Program-made: the position numbers and the translations under genes
DNA from: REEB52 sp964626905
GTDB lineage: Bacteria; Chlamydiota; Chlamydiia; Chlamydiales; SM23-39
Direction: 5' to 3'
Assembly (NCBI GenBank): GCA_964626905.1
Contig: CAZVHA010000004.1
Location: 62,001 to 126,000, forward strand
DNA length: 64,000 nucleotides
In this document: positions 8,685 through 18,272 of the stretch, one piece after another
How positions within the stretch are numbered: the first letter of the stretch is position 1
How the letters are laid out: every line of letters starts with the position of its first letter
Notes under the pieces: generated by a model
What the model saw: the letters and a program-made list of their open reading frames with translations, nothing else
Told to the model about the DNA's origin: nothing
The model's database searches: none

Positions 8685-8903
8685 ATGGGCAAAATGGATA
8701 TTCATCCGAGGTGTAAAAAGGGAGAACAGTCTAAAAAAGGGGCATGTGCCTGTTATGTCTTGATCACTTGCAGTGAACCGAATCCTGAAGGGAAAATGGA
8801 AGTGCAGATGGACTACGAAGGGGATGAGACTTTAGCTGCTTTTCTCGTGCAAAACGCCGCCCAAGTATTCGATGATCGCTTTGAGTTTAAAGAATCTAAG
8901 TGA
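8685..8903 (+). CDS. small conserved-looking hypothetical protein
   Basis: 72 residues from the ATG at 8685 (MGKMDIHPRC...). The open frame extends 17 codons further upstream, but that part falls in the direct-repeat copy and is probably non-coding. Features are a C..KKG..C.C cluster near the N-terminus (residues ~10-22), an acidic middle (MDYEGDET) and an aromatic end (FDDRFEFKESK). No family recognised. It ends 12 bp before the peptidase gene and is probably translated with it. Confidence 0.6.
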   Translation: MGKMDIHPRCKKGEQSKKGACACYVLITCSEPNPEGKMEVQMDYEGDETLAAFLVQNAAQVFDDRFEFKESK

Positions 8904-8915
8904 TGTGGGGTCATT

Positions 8916-10271
8916 GTGAATGAGTTGAAAGAGTGGTTTCGGGCCCATGCAAAAGAGATTCGAGAGGATTATTTTTCTTTTTTGCGTTTCGCTTCGATCA
9001 GTACAGATCCGCACTATGAAAAAGAGGTGCTCCGCTGTGTTGAGTGGCTTTTAAATTACATTGAAAAACACACCTCGATGAAAGGGGAGTTGATTCCAAC
9101 GCCCAACTATCCGCTTCTTTTTGCGAAGGCGCACTCACCGAAAAAAGGGGCGCCGACGCTTCTTGCCTATGGTCATTATGATGTTCAACCGGCAGATGAG
9201 CCCGATTGGGAAACTCCCCCTTTTGAGCCGGTGGAGAGGAATGGAAAAATCTATGCACGTGGCGCAGTGGATGATAAGGGGCAAATTTTTTACGCTATAA
9301 TGGTGATGCGGGCCTATCATGAGATGAAAAAAGAGCTGCCGGTCAACGTCAAGTTTTGCATCGAAGGGGAAGAGGAGTCGGCGAGCCAAGGTCTTTTGAA
9401 GGTGTTGCCCAATTTAAAAGAGCAGTTGCGCTCAGATGCGTTTCTCGTGATTGATTTCGGGCAGTTTGACGCAACGACTCCCGCAATCACTTTGAGCGCG
9501 CGGGGATTGGTCGCATTTGAAATTGTGTTGACTGGGTCGAATTCAGATCTCCATTCAGGACTTCACGGTGGGATGGCCTATAATCCCAATCGGGCGCTCG
9601 TTGAACTTTTAGCTAAAGTTTGGGATGAGGATGGACGCATTCAAATCCCCGGATTTTATAAAGATGTTTTTGAGCTGTCTCAAGAGGAGAAAAGGGCGTT
9701 TGCTTTCCCTTTCAATGAAAAAAATTATGGAAAAGAATTTGGGATTGGTGCGATAGGCGGAGAAAAGGGATATACTCTTTTCGAGAAAAATACTTTGAGG
9801 CCGACGTTTGAGATCAATGGGATATCGGGAGGTTATACGGGAGGAGGCTTTAAGACAGTGATTCCAGCTAAAAGTGTTGCCAAAATTTCCTGTCGGCTCG
9901 TCCCCCACCAAAATCCGGCGCATGTAATGGCGTCGGTGGAGCAATTTTTGAGAAAACAGGCGCCGATTGGGATGCATATTGAAGTGCGCCACTTTGGTGC
10001 TGCAGAGGCCTTTTGGGGAAGAGCCGATTCGCCCCTTGCAAAAGCGGTAGTTAAAGCCTCTACGGAAGTGATGGGAAAAGAGTGTAAAAAAACTCTCGGC
10101 GGCGGCTCCATTCCCGTCATCACCGAAATGGCAAAAACATTGCATCTCGACGCTGTTGGAATGGGGTATGCTTTACCTGGTGATCGGATTCACAGCGCTA
10201 ACGAATGTTTTGATTTTAAGCGGTTTGAATTTGGCTTTTTGACCTTTGCGAAAGTGTTGGAGCTCCTATGA
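8916..10271 (+). CDS. M20-family metallopeptidase (dipeptidase)
   Basis: 451 residues. The M20/ArgE/DapE fold cleaves dipeptides or acylated amino acids with two zinc ions. Metal and catalytic residues are visible: H87 and D89 in GHYDVQ, D120 in GAVDDKGQ, the EGEEE cluster at 150-154, and a late histidine in IHSANE. The inserted dimerisation domain lies between. Substrate is not fixed by sequence; a cytosolic dipeptidase using host peptides is plausible. GTG start; the downstream gene begins with ATGA overlapping the stop. Confidence 0.88.
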   Translation: MNELKEWFRAHAKEIREDYFSFLRFASISTDPHYEKEVLRCVEWLLNYIEKHTSMKGELIPTPNYPLLFAKAHSPKKGAPTLLAYGHYDVQPADEPDWETPPFEPVERNGKIYARGAVDDKGQIFYAIMVMRAYHEMKKELPVNVKFCIEGEEESASQGLLKVLPNLKEQLRSDAFLVIDFGQFDATTPAITLSARGLVAFEIVLTGSNSDLHSGLHGGMAYNPNRALVELLAKVWDEDGRIQIPGFYKDVFELSQEEKRAFAFPFNEKNYGKEFGIGAIGGEKGYTLFEKNTLRPTFEINGISGGYTGGGFKTVIPAKSVAKISCRLVPHQNPAHVMASVEQFLRKQAPIGMHIEVRHFGAAEAFWGRADSPLAKAVVKASTEVMGKECKKTLGGGSIPVITEMAKTLHLDAVGMGYALPGDRIHSANECFDFKRFEFGFLTFAKVLELL

Positions 10272-11650
10272 TGGAAAGAGCTGCCCGATTTATTCAAAAA
10301 GAGCCTGTGATTTGGGGACCTCTTTCTCTTTTGCTCTCGTGTGCATTGGGGGCAAAACTATCGATTCCTTTTGAGCTTCTCTTTTTGGCAGTTGGGGGAT
10401 TTTTTCTCTCCTCTCGGTATCAGATGCGGGGCTGTTTTTATTCGATCGCCCTTCTCGCTTTGACAGCGCTTGCAAGACACCTTTTTTTGACGGGCGATCA
10501 TTTGTGGCAGCTGGGGATTGAAGGATCACTGGGGATCGCTTTTTTCATCACGGCTCTCAGTTTTGAGCAAGGCTCTTCATTGGTCCAGGCGCTAGAATCG
10601 CAAATCGAAACGGGGAAGAACACACTTCAAAATCTCGAAGAAGAACTGTTAAAGATGAGAGAGTCGCTCCAATCTGGAACGATCGGATATCAGGAAAAGT
10701 TGGGGGCTTTACAAAAAGAGCTCGAGGAGACGCAAGCAGAGCACTCTTCGATCCTGATTTTGAATGAGGTGCTGAGAAAGACGAGCGCCCGCTCGTTGCA
10801 GGAAGCGAAAGAGTGCGAGCAGTTGAAAAGAGAGATCAAAGAGTGCGAGGAGGAGCTTCAAAGGGTCAAAAATAGCGACGCGCTGGCGATCCAAAATCGA
10901 GAACTTTTGAAAGAACTCAATCAGGCCCGCTACGATCAAGAGCAAATAGGGCTCATCAATGAAACACTTGTAAGAGTTCATGCAGGCGAAAAATTAAAAG
11001 TCAAAGAGGCTGAAGAGAGCGCAGATTCGTATAAACAGCTGCTCCAATCGGCCCACAAAGAAGTGCGCCGCATCAAAGAGCCTTTAGAAGAGCAAATCCG
11101 AGCTGCAAAAGAGCAGGGGAAGAGACTCGAATTCGAGTTTGAAAAGACGAATTTGGAGGCGAATCGATTGCGAGAAGAACTTCTATCGCTGAACGCCATT
11201 TGCTCAGAGCGCAACGTGTATAAAGCGCAATTGGAATCGGCGATGCAAGAGCTCTCATTGAAGAAAGTGGCCCCGGTAGACCGCGCGCCGCTCGGTATAG
11301 ATCCTGAGATCAAAAAAGAGGCGGTGCGCCTATCCCAAATAGAGCCGCTATATAAACAATTGAAGCAGCAATTTGAGGAAAAAAATCAGCTCCTTCATCA
11401 GGTTCGATCGAACCTTTTCAAAACCGACACTGAACTGCAAAAAGTGAAAATCGAAAAAGAGACGCTTGAGCTCAATCCCTTGCCAAAAGAGATTGAAAAA
11501 GAGCTCGATGTACTGGCGGGGCAGATCAAAGAGCTCGAAGAGGAGAATCGAGAGCTCCAAGATGTGGTTACAGTGTTGATGAGCTCCGAAGAGCGAAAAA
11601 AAAAAGTGAAGACGGCTTCGCCCAGTTCTGATCAGGCGCTTTTATTTTAG
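10268..11650 (+). CDS. membrane-anchored coiled-coil protein, possible Inc at the CT850 position
   Basis: 460 residues. Residues ~12-50 and ~55-100 are hydrophobic (four short segments in two pairs); residues ~105-450 are almost entirely Glu/Lys/Gln/Leu-rich coiled coil with no recognised enzyme domain. Translationally coupled to the peptidase (ATGA overlap) and convergent with map. In C. trachomatis, from memory, the gene next to map (CT851) and marC (CT852) is CT850, an inclusion-membrane protein. Position and the paired N-terminal hydrophobic layout suggest a counterpart, but no sequence match has been tested. An inner-membrane structural protein is the alternative. Confidence 0.7.
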   Translation: MMERAARFIQKEPVIWGPLSLLLSCALGAKLSIPFELLFLAVGGFFLSSRYQMRGCFYSIALLALTALARHLFLTGDHLWQLGIEGSLGIAFFITALSFEQGSSLVQALESQIETGKNTLQNLEEELLKMRESLQSGTIGYQEKLGALQKELEETQAEHSSILILNEVLRKTSARSLQEAKECEQLKREIKECEEELQRVKNSDALAIQNRELLKELNQARYDQEQIGLINETLVRVHAGEKLKVKEAEESADSYKQLLQSAHKEVRRIKEPLEEQIRAAKEQGKRLEFEFEKTNLEANRLREELLSLNAICSERNVYKAQLESAMQELSLKKVAPVDRAPLGIDPEIKKEAVRLSQIEPLYKQLKQQFEEKNQLLHQVRSNLFKTDTELQKVKIEKETLELNPLPKEIEKELDVLAGQIKELEEENRELQDVVTVLMSSEERKKKVKTASPSSDQALLF

Positions 11651-11671
11651 TAAAAAAGTTATCGGGAAAGG

Positions 11672-12541
11672 TCAGATCAAGGTGAGTATTTCGGGGCCGT
11701 TTTCGGTGATGAGAATCGTGTGTTCCCATTGCGCTGATGGCTTATGATCTTTTGTCCTTACGGTCCACTGATCTTTTGGGTCTAAAACCGCTTCGCGCAC
11801 TCCCGCATTGATCATCGGTTCGATCGTGAAGATCATTCCTGGGACAAAGGGGATGCGGACGTGGTTGTAGTGGTGGGGGATTTCAGGCGGTTCGTGAAAG
11901 GAGATGCCCACCCCATGACCGACGAATTGATTGACGACAGAGCATCCATGAGCCCGAGCGTAATCTTCGATCGCTTTGCCGATATGCCAAAGTTCATTTC
12001 CCACTTTGCACACATCTATTGCTAAGTTGAGACATTGCAAGGAGACTTTCACGACTCTCTCCTTTTCTTCGGAAATAGTTCCAATCGTCACCATCCGGCT
12101 GCAATCGCCAAAAAAGCCATCCACAATGGATGAAACATCGATATTGACAATGTCCCCCTCTTGTAAGGGGCGCTTTTCGGGGATTCCGTGGCAGATCACC
12201 TCATTGAGGGAGGTGCAAATGGTCTTTGGATAGGGGGGAGAACCGTATCCGAGGGGGGCTGGGGTGGCGTTCATTTTTGCGTGGAGCTCTCTTGAGAGCT
12301 CGTCCAACTCTAAGGTAGTAACCCCTTTTTTGGCTGCCTTGCAAATCTCATCGAGAATGTGGGCTGTGACTCTACAAGCGGTGCGCACTTTTTCGATCTG
12401 CTCGGGGGTTTTGAGGACAATCCCATAATCGGTTAAGTACCGCTTTGAGAGGAGGGGGCCCACAACAGGAGGGGCTGGGTAGTGGCATTTTTTCCACTTT
12501 TTCCCGCTTCCACACCAACAAGAATCATTCCGATCAATCAT
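11672..12541 (-). CDS. map: methionine aminopeptidase with N-terminal SEC-C zinc motif
   Basis: 289 residues. It removes the initiator methionine from new proteins. Residues 1-22 form a SEC-C motif (CWCGSGKKWKKCH), as in the Map proteins of Chlamydiae and some other bacteria; this may dock it at the ribosome. The catalytic part carries the usual metal ligands: the two aspartates around VNIDVSSIVDGFFGD, His in GHGVG, Glu in TIEPM and Glu in WEHTILIT. The start overlaps the truA stop by 4 bp, so truA-map are coupled. Confidence 0.95.
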   Translation of the reverse strand: MIDRNDSCWCGSGKKWKKCHYPAPPVVGPLLSKRYLTDYGIVLKTPEQIEKVRTACRVTAHILDEICKAAKKGVTTLELDELSRELHAKMNATPAPLGYGSPPYPKTICTSLNEVICHGIPEKRPLQEGDIVNIDVSSIVDGFFGDCSRMVTIGTISEEKERVVKVSLQCLNLAIDVCKVGNELWHIGKAIEDYARAHGCSVVNQFVGHGVGISFHEPPEIPHHYNHVRIPFVPGMIFTIEPMINAGVREAVLDPKDQWTVRTKDHKPSAQWEHTILITENGPEILTLI

Positions 12542-13263
12542 GGTAGACAGTTTAACGGGTAATCGACTTGGTGTAAATATAGACCGTGTGCTGGGGCTGT
12601 GATTCCTGCGAGAGCCCTTTTTTTCGACTCTAAGATCGAGGCGATGGCGTTGGGAGTCAACTTACCTAACCCGACATAGACTAAGGTTCCCACTAAATTG
12701 CGCACCATTTTGTATAAAAAGCGTTTTCCCCGAATGTAAAACATTTTTCCATCAAAGGTCAGCGATTCGAGATGACAAATGGGATCTTTTTCTTTTTCCC
12801 CTGCAAAGGCGCTAAAATCATGTGTGCCGAGAAGCGGAAGGATAGCCTCTTCGATGTGGGCGCAATTGAGAGGGAGTGGGATATGCCATGCATAGAGCTT
12901 TAGTGTGGGATCTTGGGCGATTCCCCCCATGATTTGATACCGGTACTCCTTCCGGATGGCGTCTAAGGTAGGGTGAAAAACCTTTTTTTCGATATGAAGA
13001 AGGCGGATATCGGTGGGGAGCACTCCATTGAGAGCCTTGCCAAGAGATTTACAACAGGGCCACTCTTTTTGCAGCTCAAATTGGATCACCTGCCCTTCGG
13101 CATGGACCCCCCGATCTGTGCGACTTGCCGCTTCGGGCAAATGGGTTTCGTGGCTCACTCGATAAATGGCCTTTTCGAGCTCTTCTTGGATGGAAGGACC
13201 CGTTTTTGTCTTTTGCCAACCAAAATAGTGGGTGCCGTCATAGGCGAGAATCGCTTTATACAT
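12538..13263 (-). CDS. truA: tRNA pseudouridine synthase A
   Basis: 241 residues from the ATG at 13263; the frame is open 11 codons further but homologues start at MYKAILAYDGTHYFGWQ. It makes pseudouridine 38-40 in the tRNA anticodon arm. The catalytic aspartate is D50 in ASRTDRGVHAEGQ, with the KEYRYQI and later YKMVRNLVGTL conserved regions present. It overlaps the upstream marC stop by 8 bp and the downstream map start by 4 bp, an operon marC-truA-map. Confidence 0.95.
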   Translation of the reverse strand: MYKAILAYDGTHYFGWQKTKTGPSIQEELEKAIYRVSHETHLPEAASRTDRGVHAEGQVIQFELQKEWPCCKSLGKALNGVLPTDIRLLHIEKKVFHPTLDAIRKEYRYQIMGGIAQDPTLKLYAWHIPLPLNCAHIEEAILPLLGTHDFSAFAGEKEKDPICHLESLTFDGKMFYIRGKRFLYKMVRNLVGTLVYVGLGKLTPNAIASILESKKRALAGITAPAHGLYLHQVDYPLNCLP

Positions 13264-13852
13264 GAGAGCTTCGGGCAATAAAGGAGCCCAGCCCACTCAT
13301 GAACATTTGGACTGCAATTAAAATTAAGATAAGCCCCATCAATCTCTCCATCGCCGTAATCCCGCGCCACCCAAGAACTTTTTTTAAAAATGCAGAGGAG
13401 AGGAGAATGAGCAAAGAGACAAACCAGGCAATTAAAATGGCAGACATCATGATCAAAGATCCCTCTTGTTTTGCGAAAATCATGACCGCTGCCAAAACAG
13501 CCGGACCTGCAACAAGGGGAACGGCCAACGGGACAACGAACGGCTCTGTATCGCCATGCATCGTCTCGCCCGTATCATGGTGCTGTGGAAAAATCATCCG
13601 TAGACAGAGGAGAAATAAAATAATTCCCCCCGCAATTTGAATGGTGTCATTTTCAATATGGAGAAAACGCATCAGCCAATCCCCCACAAAATTGAAGAGA
13701 ATGATGATGAAAAGGGCGATGATCATCTCCCGAAAAATCACCGCAAGCTGCCGTTTGGGGTGCACCCCCTTCAAAAAACTGATGTAGAGGGGAACATTGC
13801 CAACCGGGTCCATCAATAAGAAAAGGGTGAATGCAAGGGAAAGTGTCCTCAT
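13256..13852 (-). CDS. MarC/YhgN-family integral membrane protein
   Basis: 198 residues with six predicted membrane segments. The MarC hallmarks are the N-terminal FLLMDPVGNVPLY and the central VPLAVPLVAGPAVLAA. The function of the family is not known. A homologue next to map occurs in C. trachomatis (CT852), from memory. It heads the marC-truA-map unit. Confidence 0.88.
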   Translation of the reverse strand: MRTLSLAFTLFLLMDPVGNVPLYISFLKGVHPKRQLAVIFREMIIALFIIILFNFVGDWLMRFLHIENDTIQIAGGIILFLLCLRMIFPQHHDTGETMHGDTEPFVVPLAVPLVAGPAVLAAVMIFAKQEGSLIMMSAILIAWFVSLLILLSSAFLKKVLGWRGITAMERLMGLILILIAVQMFMSGLGSFIARSSHV

Positions 13853-13887
13853 ACATTCCTCATAGTAGCGGGCGAGAGAATTTCCGG

Positions 13888-14931
13888 CTAGGGGGTTGGT
13901 TGCTGAACTGAAATCTCAATGGAGCTCCAGAGCTGGTTCATGAACCTGCGCTGCTCTTCATTGAGATGGTCCAGCGCCAAAATACAGTCGCTATTTTTGT
14001 AGAGGGCCGCCTTTGTCCAGTTGGCCGATCCCATGACGAGAGTTTTGTTGTCGATGTAGACAAATTTGTGATGCAAAAGCTGAGCGCCTCGGCTCAAAAA
14101 GACGGGAACGCCCGCTTTTTTTAATTTTTCAACCGCCTTTGCGCTCGCCCCAAGCCCCGAATGGAGATCGATAACCACGGACGTTTCAACCCCCCGCGCA
14201 TGGGCCGCGATCACCTCATCGACAAGATCTGGATGGGTCAAAGTGAAAAGGGCCACTTGGATCGTCTTTTGAGCCCCCCGAATTTTTTTCTTGAGCTCCG
14301 TCAACACCCCCCCGCGCGGATCGGGAAGGAGCCAAATTTCCACCTTTTGCCCCCCAACGACCTCTTTAATATACCCGGAGCTATAGGGCTTGTGCCCTTG
14401 TAAGAATTTGGCAATCGGACGGCTCACCAGCCCGATCACCAAATTATCGTGCATTTTGAGCGAGGCTGTCGTCATGTTGGCGGAGCCGATGAACACCGTT
14501 TGATCGTCTAATATCAGAATTTTTTGATGCATCAGCCCCTGATTTTGGATCCCATGAAGATCTGCCCCTTGCAAATAGCGAAAAATTTTTCCAGACCCCC
14601 CAGTATCATAGAAGATTGTCGTCGGTACCCGCCCCCTGATTTTCTCAGCCAAAGCACTCAAAATCGGCCGATCGGTCAATCCGAACATCACCAGGTAAAT
14701 GGAGTGATTTGCCCCCTTGATCGCCTTCAATAGAGTCGCCCGAATGTCTTGTCTACATTGATTGGAATAGAGCTTCGGCGGCTCGAAGGGAAGAGGGAGG
14801 CGGGGGGTGATCGAATCCCAGACAAACCAAGACCAAAAAAGGACAAAAACGGCGAAAATCCAAGGAAAGCGAAATCTCTTGGTCGGGGGAGGGGGAGGTT
14901 GAATGGGAGACTTTTTCTTTTGCCAAAACAT
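13888..14931 (-). CDS. phospholipase D-superfamily protein, membrane-anchored
   Basis: 347 residues from the ATG at 14931. An upstream TTG at 14958 is also in frame, but a stem-loop occupies that stretch. After a proline-rich start there is one hydrophobic segment (WIFAVFVLFWSWFVW), i.e. a signal anchor. Two HKD motifs follow: HQKILILDDQ with GSAN, and HHKFVYIDNK with GSAN. Both HxKxxxxD halves are intact, so it should be an active PLD-type phosphodiesterase acting on phospholipid or nucleic acid. C. trachomatis has PLD-family CT084 close to rpmB, so this is probably its counterpart. Confidence 0.88.
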   Translation of the reverse strand: MFWQKKKSPIQPPPPPTKRFRFPWIFAVFVLFWSWFVWDSITPRLPLPFEPPKLYSNQCRQDIRATLLKAIKGANHSIYLVMFGLTDRPILSALAEKIRGRVPTTIFYDTGGSGKIFRYLQGADLHGIQNQGLMHQKILILDDQTVFIGSANMTTASLKMHDNLVIGLVSRPIAKFLQGHKPYSSGYIKEVVGGQKVEIWLLPDPRGGVLTELKKKIRGAQKTIQVALFTLTHPDLVDEVIAAHARGVETSVVIDLHSGLGASAKAVEKLKKAGVPVFLSRGAQLLHHKFVYIDNKTLVMGSANWTKAALYKNSDCILALDHLNEEQRRFMNQLWSSIEISVQQPTP

Positions 14932-14934
14932 TGC

Positions 14935-14954
14935 GGGTGGGATTGTGCCCACCC
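14935..14954 (-). terminator. stem-loop after rpmB
   Basis: Perfect 7-bp stem GGGTGGG / CCCACCC with a 6-nt loop, 6 bp after the rpmB stop. There is no long T tract, so termination may be partial. It also sits 4 nt upstream of the ATG of the PLD gene and could limit its translation. Confidence 0.5.
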
Positions 14955-14959
14955 TCAAT

Positions 14960-15238
14960 TCACTTTGTCAAACTTTTCTTTTTGCTCATCTCGTGAAGGA
15001 CAGCACTGATTCCCTTCTTATCGATTGTCCTCATCGCGGCAATCGAAAGGCGCAAAGTGACAAACCGTTTTTCTTCCGGAATCCAAAACCGTTTTGTCTT
15101 CAAATTGGGCAAAAACCTCCGGTTGGTGCAACCGGTAATTTTAAGACCAATTCCCTTCTTCTTTTTCGCAATCCCGCGCAGGGTATACTTTCTTCCAAAT
15201 TTCGACTTTTTGCCTGTGACGACGCACTCTCTTGCCAT
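14960..15238 (-). CDS. rpmB: 50S ribosomal protein L28
   Basis: 92 residues from the ATG at 15238, where the family begins (MARECVVTGKK); the open frame is longer but starts elsewhere are not expected. Basic protein with the VTGKKSKFG, TNRRFLPNLKTKRFW and TLRLSIAAMRTIDKKG regions typical of L28. It lies 55 bp downstream of clpB and upstream of the PLD gene. Confidence 0.95.
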   Translation of the reverse strand: MARECVVTGKKSKFGRKYTLRGIAKKKKGIGLKITGCTNRRFLPNLKTKRFWIPEEKRFVTLRLSIAAMRTIDKKGISAVLHEMSKKKSLTK

Positions 15239-15293
15239 AACGCTTCCTAAAAATAGATTTTGTCCATTCATCATACCCAATCGAGGCTTTTCT

Positions 15294-17864
15294 CTAAAGG
15301 GGTAATTCTTTTTTTATTTCGTACCCGATCTTGAACAGCTCCCCTTTCTGGCTCCCTGTGAGGTGGAGCTCGCAGTTTTTGGGGATCTTATTTTCCAAAA
15401 TGGCCGAGGCAAATAGGTTCACTACCTCCTGCTGGATCAGCCTCTTTAGGGGGCGGGCTCCAAAAGAGGGGTCATACCCCTCTTTAGCCAAATATTTGAC
15501 CACTTTGGGGTCCCATTTTAGCGCGATTTCCCTTCCCAAGAGTCTTTTAGCAACCCGATCGAGCTGGATTGAGACAATCGTCTCCATATCCTCGAGTTTG
15601 AGGGGGAGGAAGGGGAGGATCTCGTCGAGCCGGTTTAAAAATTCGGGTCGGAAGGTCGATTTTAGGATAGGTCCGACGATCCCGAGGAGCTCTTCTTTTG
15701 TCGAAACCCTCTTTTTCAATAGAAGATCGGAGCCGAGATTCGAGGTCATGATGAAGAGGGCATTTTTGCAATTTACTTTGCGCCCTTTCCCATCGGTGAG
15801 TCTCCCGTCATCAAAAATCTGGAGCAAAAGGTTGAAGACATCAGGATGCGCCTTCTCGAGCTCATCGAGGAGAACAACCGAATACGGTTTGCGCCTGAGC
15901 GCCTCTGTGAGCTGTCCTCCTTCTTCATAGCCGACATATCCCGGGGGAGAGCCGATGAGCCTCGAGACGCTGTGTTTTTCCATGTATTCCGACATGTCGA
16001 TCCGGATGATCGCATCCTCTTTATCAAAGAGCTGTTCAGCGAGCGCTTTGACGAGCTCTGTCTTTCCAACTCCCGTCGGCCCAATGAAAAGAAAAACCCC
16101 GATCGGGCGGTTCGGATCGGAAAGGCCAGCTCTGGATCTTCGGATCGCCTCGCTCACAGCCCTAACAGCAAGCGGCTGTCCTACCACCCGTTTTTCCAAA
16201 TGGGTCTCGAGCTCCAAAATTTTCTTTGTCTCTTTTTCAAGCATTTTGTCTATTGGAATACCGGTCCATTTGGCGACGATTTGAGCGATCAGATTTTCAT
16301 CGACCTCCTCTTGTAGAAGGCGATCTTTCAGCTGACTGAGCTCTTTTTGCACCGACGCAATTTCCTTTTCGACTTGGGGCAATTTAGCGTAGCGAATTTC
16401 GGCGACTTTATTGTAGTCGACCCTCCTTTCGGCCTCCTCTTCTTGAAAGCGGAGTTTTTCCAGGGCATCTTTTTTCTCTTTCAACGTCTGAATGAATTTT
16501 TTCTCCCGATTCCATCTCCCCCTGAGTGCTGCGATCTCTTCTTTGAGCTGGGCCACTTTTGCATCGTCTTTTTCCTTCATCGCCTCTTGCCTTACGATGA
16601 GGGCGGCAAGTTCTCTCTCTTTTTGATCGATCGGCAAGGGGAGTGATCCGATCTGCATCCGGAGGAGACTCGCCGCCTCGTCGATGAGATCGATCGCCTT
16701 GTCGGGAAGGCGCCGATCTGGGATGTAGCGCGCCGATAGAAAGACCGCCGCATGCAGCGCATTTTCCAAGATCCTCACCCCGTGAAAAATCTCAAAGCGC
16801 TCTTTAAGACCGCGCAATATGGCAATCGCGTCTTCTAAACTCGGTTCTAGAACCATCACCGGTTGGAATCGCCGCTCGAGCGCCGCATCTTTTTCGATAT
16901 ATTTTTGATATTCGCTTAGGGTAGTGGCCCCAATGCAGTGCAAAGTGCCGCGCGCAAGGGCCGGTTTTAATAAATTGGCCGCATCCATCGACCCTTCCGT
17001 TGCGCCAGCTCCGACAAGAGTATGCACCTCGTCGATGAAGAGGATGACGTTCCCTTCGCTCTTTTCGATCTCGTCTAAAATCGATTTCAGCCGCTCCTCA
17101 AATTCCCCGCGGAATTTCGTCCCCGCGATGAGACTGCCCATATCGAGCACCATCAGCTCTCTATTTTTGAGTAGATCTGGGACATCTCCTTGGACAATCC
17201 TTCCCGCGAGCCCTTCGGCAATGGCCGTTTTGCCCACCCCAGGCTCTCCAATCAACAGCGGATTGTTTTTCGTCCTCCGAGAAAGGACCTGGATCGCCCG
17301 GCGGATCTCCTCATCTCTCCCAATGACTGGATCGAGTTTTCCCTTTTTAGCGAGCTGCGTCAGGTTTTTGCAGTATTTTTCAAGCGCTTTTAAATTCCCT
17401 TCCGCCCCCGCTGAGTCAAAGTGTTTTCCCCCGCGCAGGGTCGCAATGGCACTCTCCACCTCTTTGAGCTGGTTTTTTGAATTTTTTTTCCAGGAGGCAA
17501 AGGGATCTTTTCCCGATTCCCAAAAAGAGAGAAAAAGATGGTCGCTGCCGATGTAGGTGGCTTGTCCCTTTTTGGCAAACTTTTCCGCCTCTTGCACCCT
17601 TTTTTGAAGCCCTGCTCCCATTTGGGGAGCCGTTTCAGATCCGGAGTAGCTCGGGAGTGAGGCGAGGGCCGATTCAACCTGAGGGAGAAGGAGGGGAACG
17701 TCAAAGCCGACGGCCGCTGCAATCGAGGTGAAGTACCCCGAAGAGTCTTGCAAAAGGGCATAGAGAAGGTGATTTTCTCCCACCTCAGTGTGCCTTTTCA
17801 TTTGCGCATATTGAACGGCCTCTTCAAGTGCCTTTGTCACAGCTTCAGTCAATTGGGGAGCCAT
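15294..17864 (-). CDS. clpB: ATP-dependent disaggregase ClpB
   Basis: 856 residues, the usual ClpB length. It works with DnaK to dissolve protein aggregates. The order is an N-terminal Clp repeat domain (1-145), AAA-1 with Walker A GEPGVGKT and IDEVHTLVGAG, the middle coiled coil (~405-525), and AAA-2 with GPTGVGKT and the GYVGYEEGGQL pore loop. There is no ClpA/ClpC-type replacement of the middle domain. It follows the small exported protein by 1 bp. Confidence 0.97.
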   Translation of the reverse strand: MAPQLTEAVTKALEEAVQYAQMKRHTEVGENHLLYALLQDSSGYFTSIAAAVGFDVPLLLPQVESALASLPSYSGSETAPQMGAGLQKRVQEAEKFAKKGQATYIGSDHLFLSFWESGKDPFASWKKNSKNQLKEVESAIATLRGGKHFDSAGAEGNLKALEKYCKNLTQLAKKGKLDPVIGRDEEIRRAIQVLSRRTKNNPLLIGEPGVGKTAIAEGLAGRIVQGDVPDLLKNRELMVLDMGSLIAGTKFRGEFEERLKSILDEIEKSEGNVILFIDEVHTLVGAGATEGSMDAANLLKPALARGTLHCIGATTLSEYQKYIEKDAALERRFQPVMVLEPSLEDAIAILRGLKERFEIFHGVRILENALHAAVFLSARYIPDRRLPDKAIDLIDEAASLLRMQIGSLPLPIDQKERELAALIVRQEAMKEKDDAKVAQLKEEIAALRGRWNREKKFIQTLKEKKDALEKLRFQEEEAERRVDYNKVAEIRYAKLPQVEKEIASVQKELSQLKDRLLQEEVDENLIAQIVAKWTGIPIDKMLEKETKKILELETHLEKRVVGQPLAVRAVSEAIRRSRAGLSDPNRPIGVFLFIGPTGVGKTELVKALAEQLFDKEDAIIRIDMSEYMEKHSVSRLIGSPPGYVGYEEGGQLTEALRRKPYSVVLLDELEKAHPDVFNLLLQIFDDGRLTDGKGRKVNCKNALFIMTSNLGSDLLLKKRVSTKEELLGIVGPILKSTFRPEFLNRLDEILPFLPLKLEDMETIVSIQLDRVAKRLLGREIALKWDPKVVKYLAKEGYDPSFGARPLKRLIQQEVVNLFASAILENKIPKNCELHLTGSQKGELFKIGYEIKKELPL

Positions 17865-17865
17865 A

Positions 17866-18258
17866 TCAGTGAACCTCTTTTGCCTCTTTGGCTTTGACGG
17901 TAGATCCGGTTAAGCTATTGGTCAAGGTGTAAGGGTATTCCCCATTTGACTTTTTGCTAATTTTGATCTCGTTGGGGGTGATCCAGCTCTGGGTGATCGG
18001 GGTATCTTTTGGATCGATCTCCCAAAGGGAGTCATCGCTTAAGCGGAGGAACCGACCCCTTTTCAACACCTCGACTAAAAGGGGGCTCGTCTTTTTGCTG
18101 TTTTGAGCGATCTCTTTTTGCTCGTAGTGCTCTTCGACCCAATCGCGCAGGGCAGCTCTTTCTTGAATCGAGAGTTTTGCCAGCCCTAATTTGTTTTGCT
18201 GCTCTTCGCTCAAATCAGAGTCGAAAGCAAGAGCTGCTGCAAGAATTACACTGAACAT
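17866..18258 (-). CDS. small exported hypothetical protein
   Basis: 130 residues from the ATG at 18258 (MFSVILAAALAFDSD), which gives a short signal peptide with a likely cleavage near residue 11-12; an in-frame start 3 codons upstream also exists. The mature part is hydrophilic, with SEEQQNKLGLAKLSIQERAAL and a C-terminal half rich in Ile/Thr/Ser that could be beta-structured. No family recognised. It ends 1 bp before clpB, so co-transcription is likely. Confidence 0.65.
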   Translation of the reverse strand: MFSVILAAALAFDSDLSEEQQNKLGLAKLSIQERAALRDWVEEHYEQKEIAQNSKKTSPLLVEVLKRGRFLRLSDDSLWEIDPKDTPITQSWITPNEIKISKKSNGEYPYTLTNSLTGSTVKAKEAKEVH

Positions 18259-18272
18259 AAATACCACCTATA

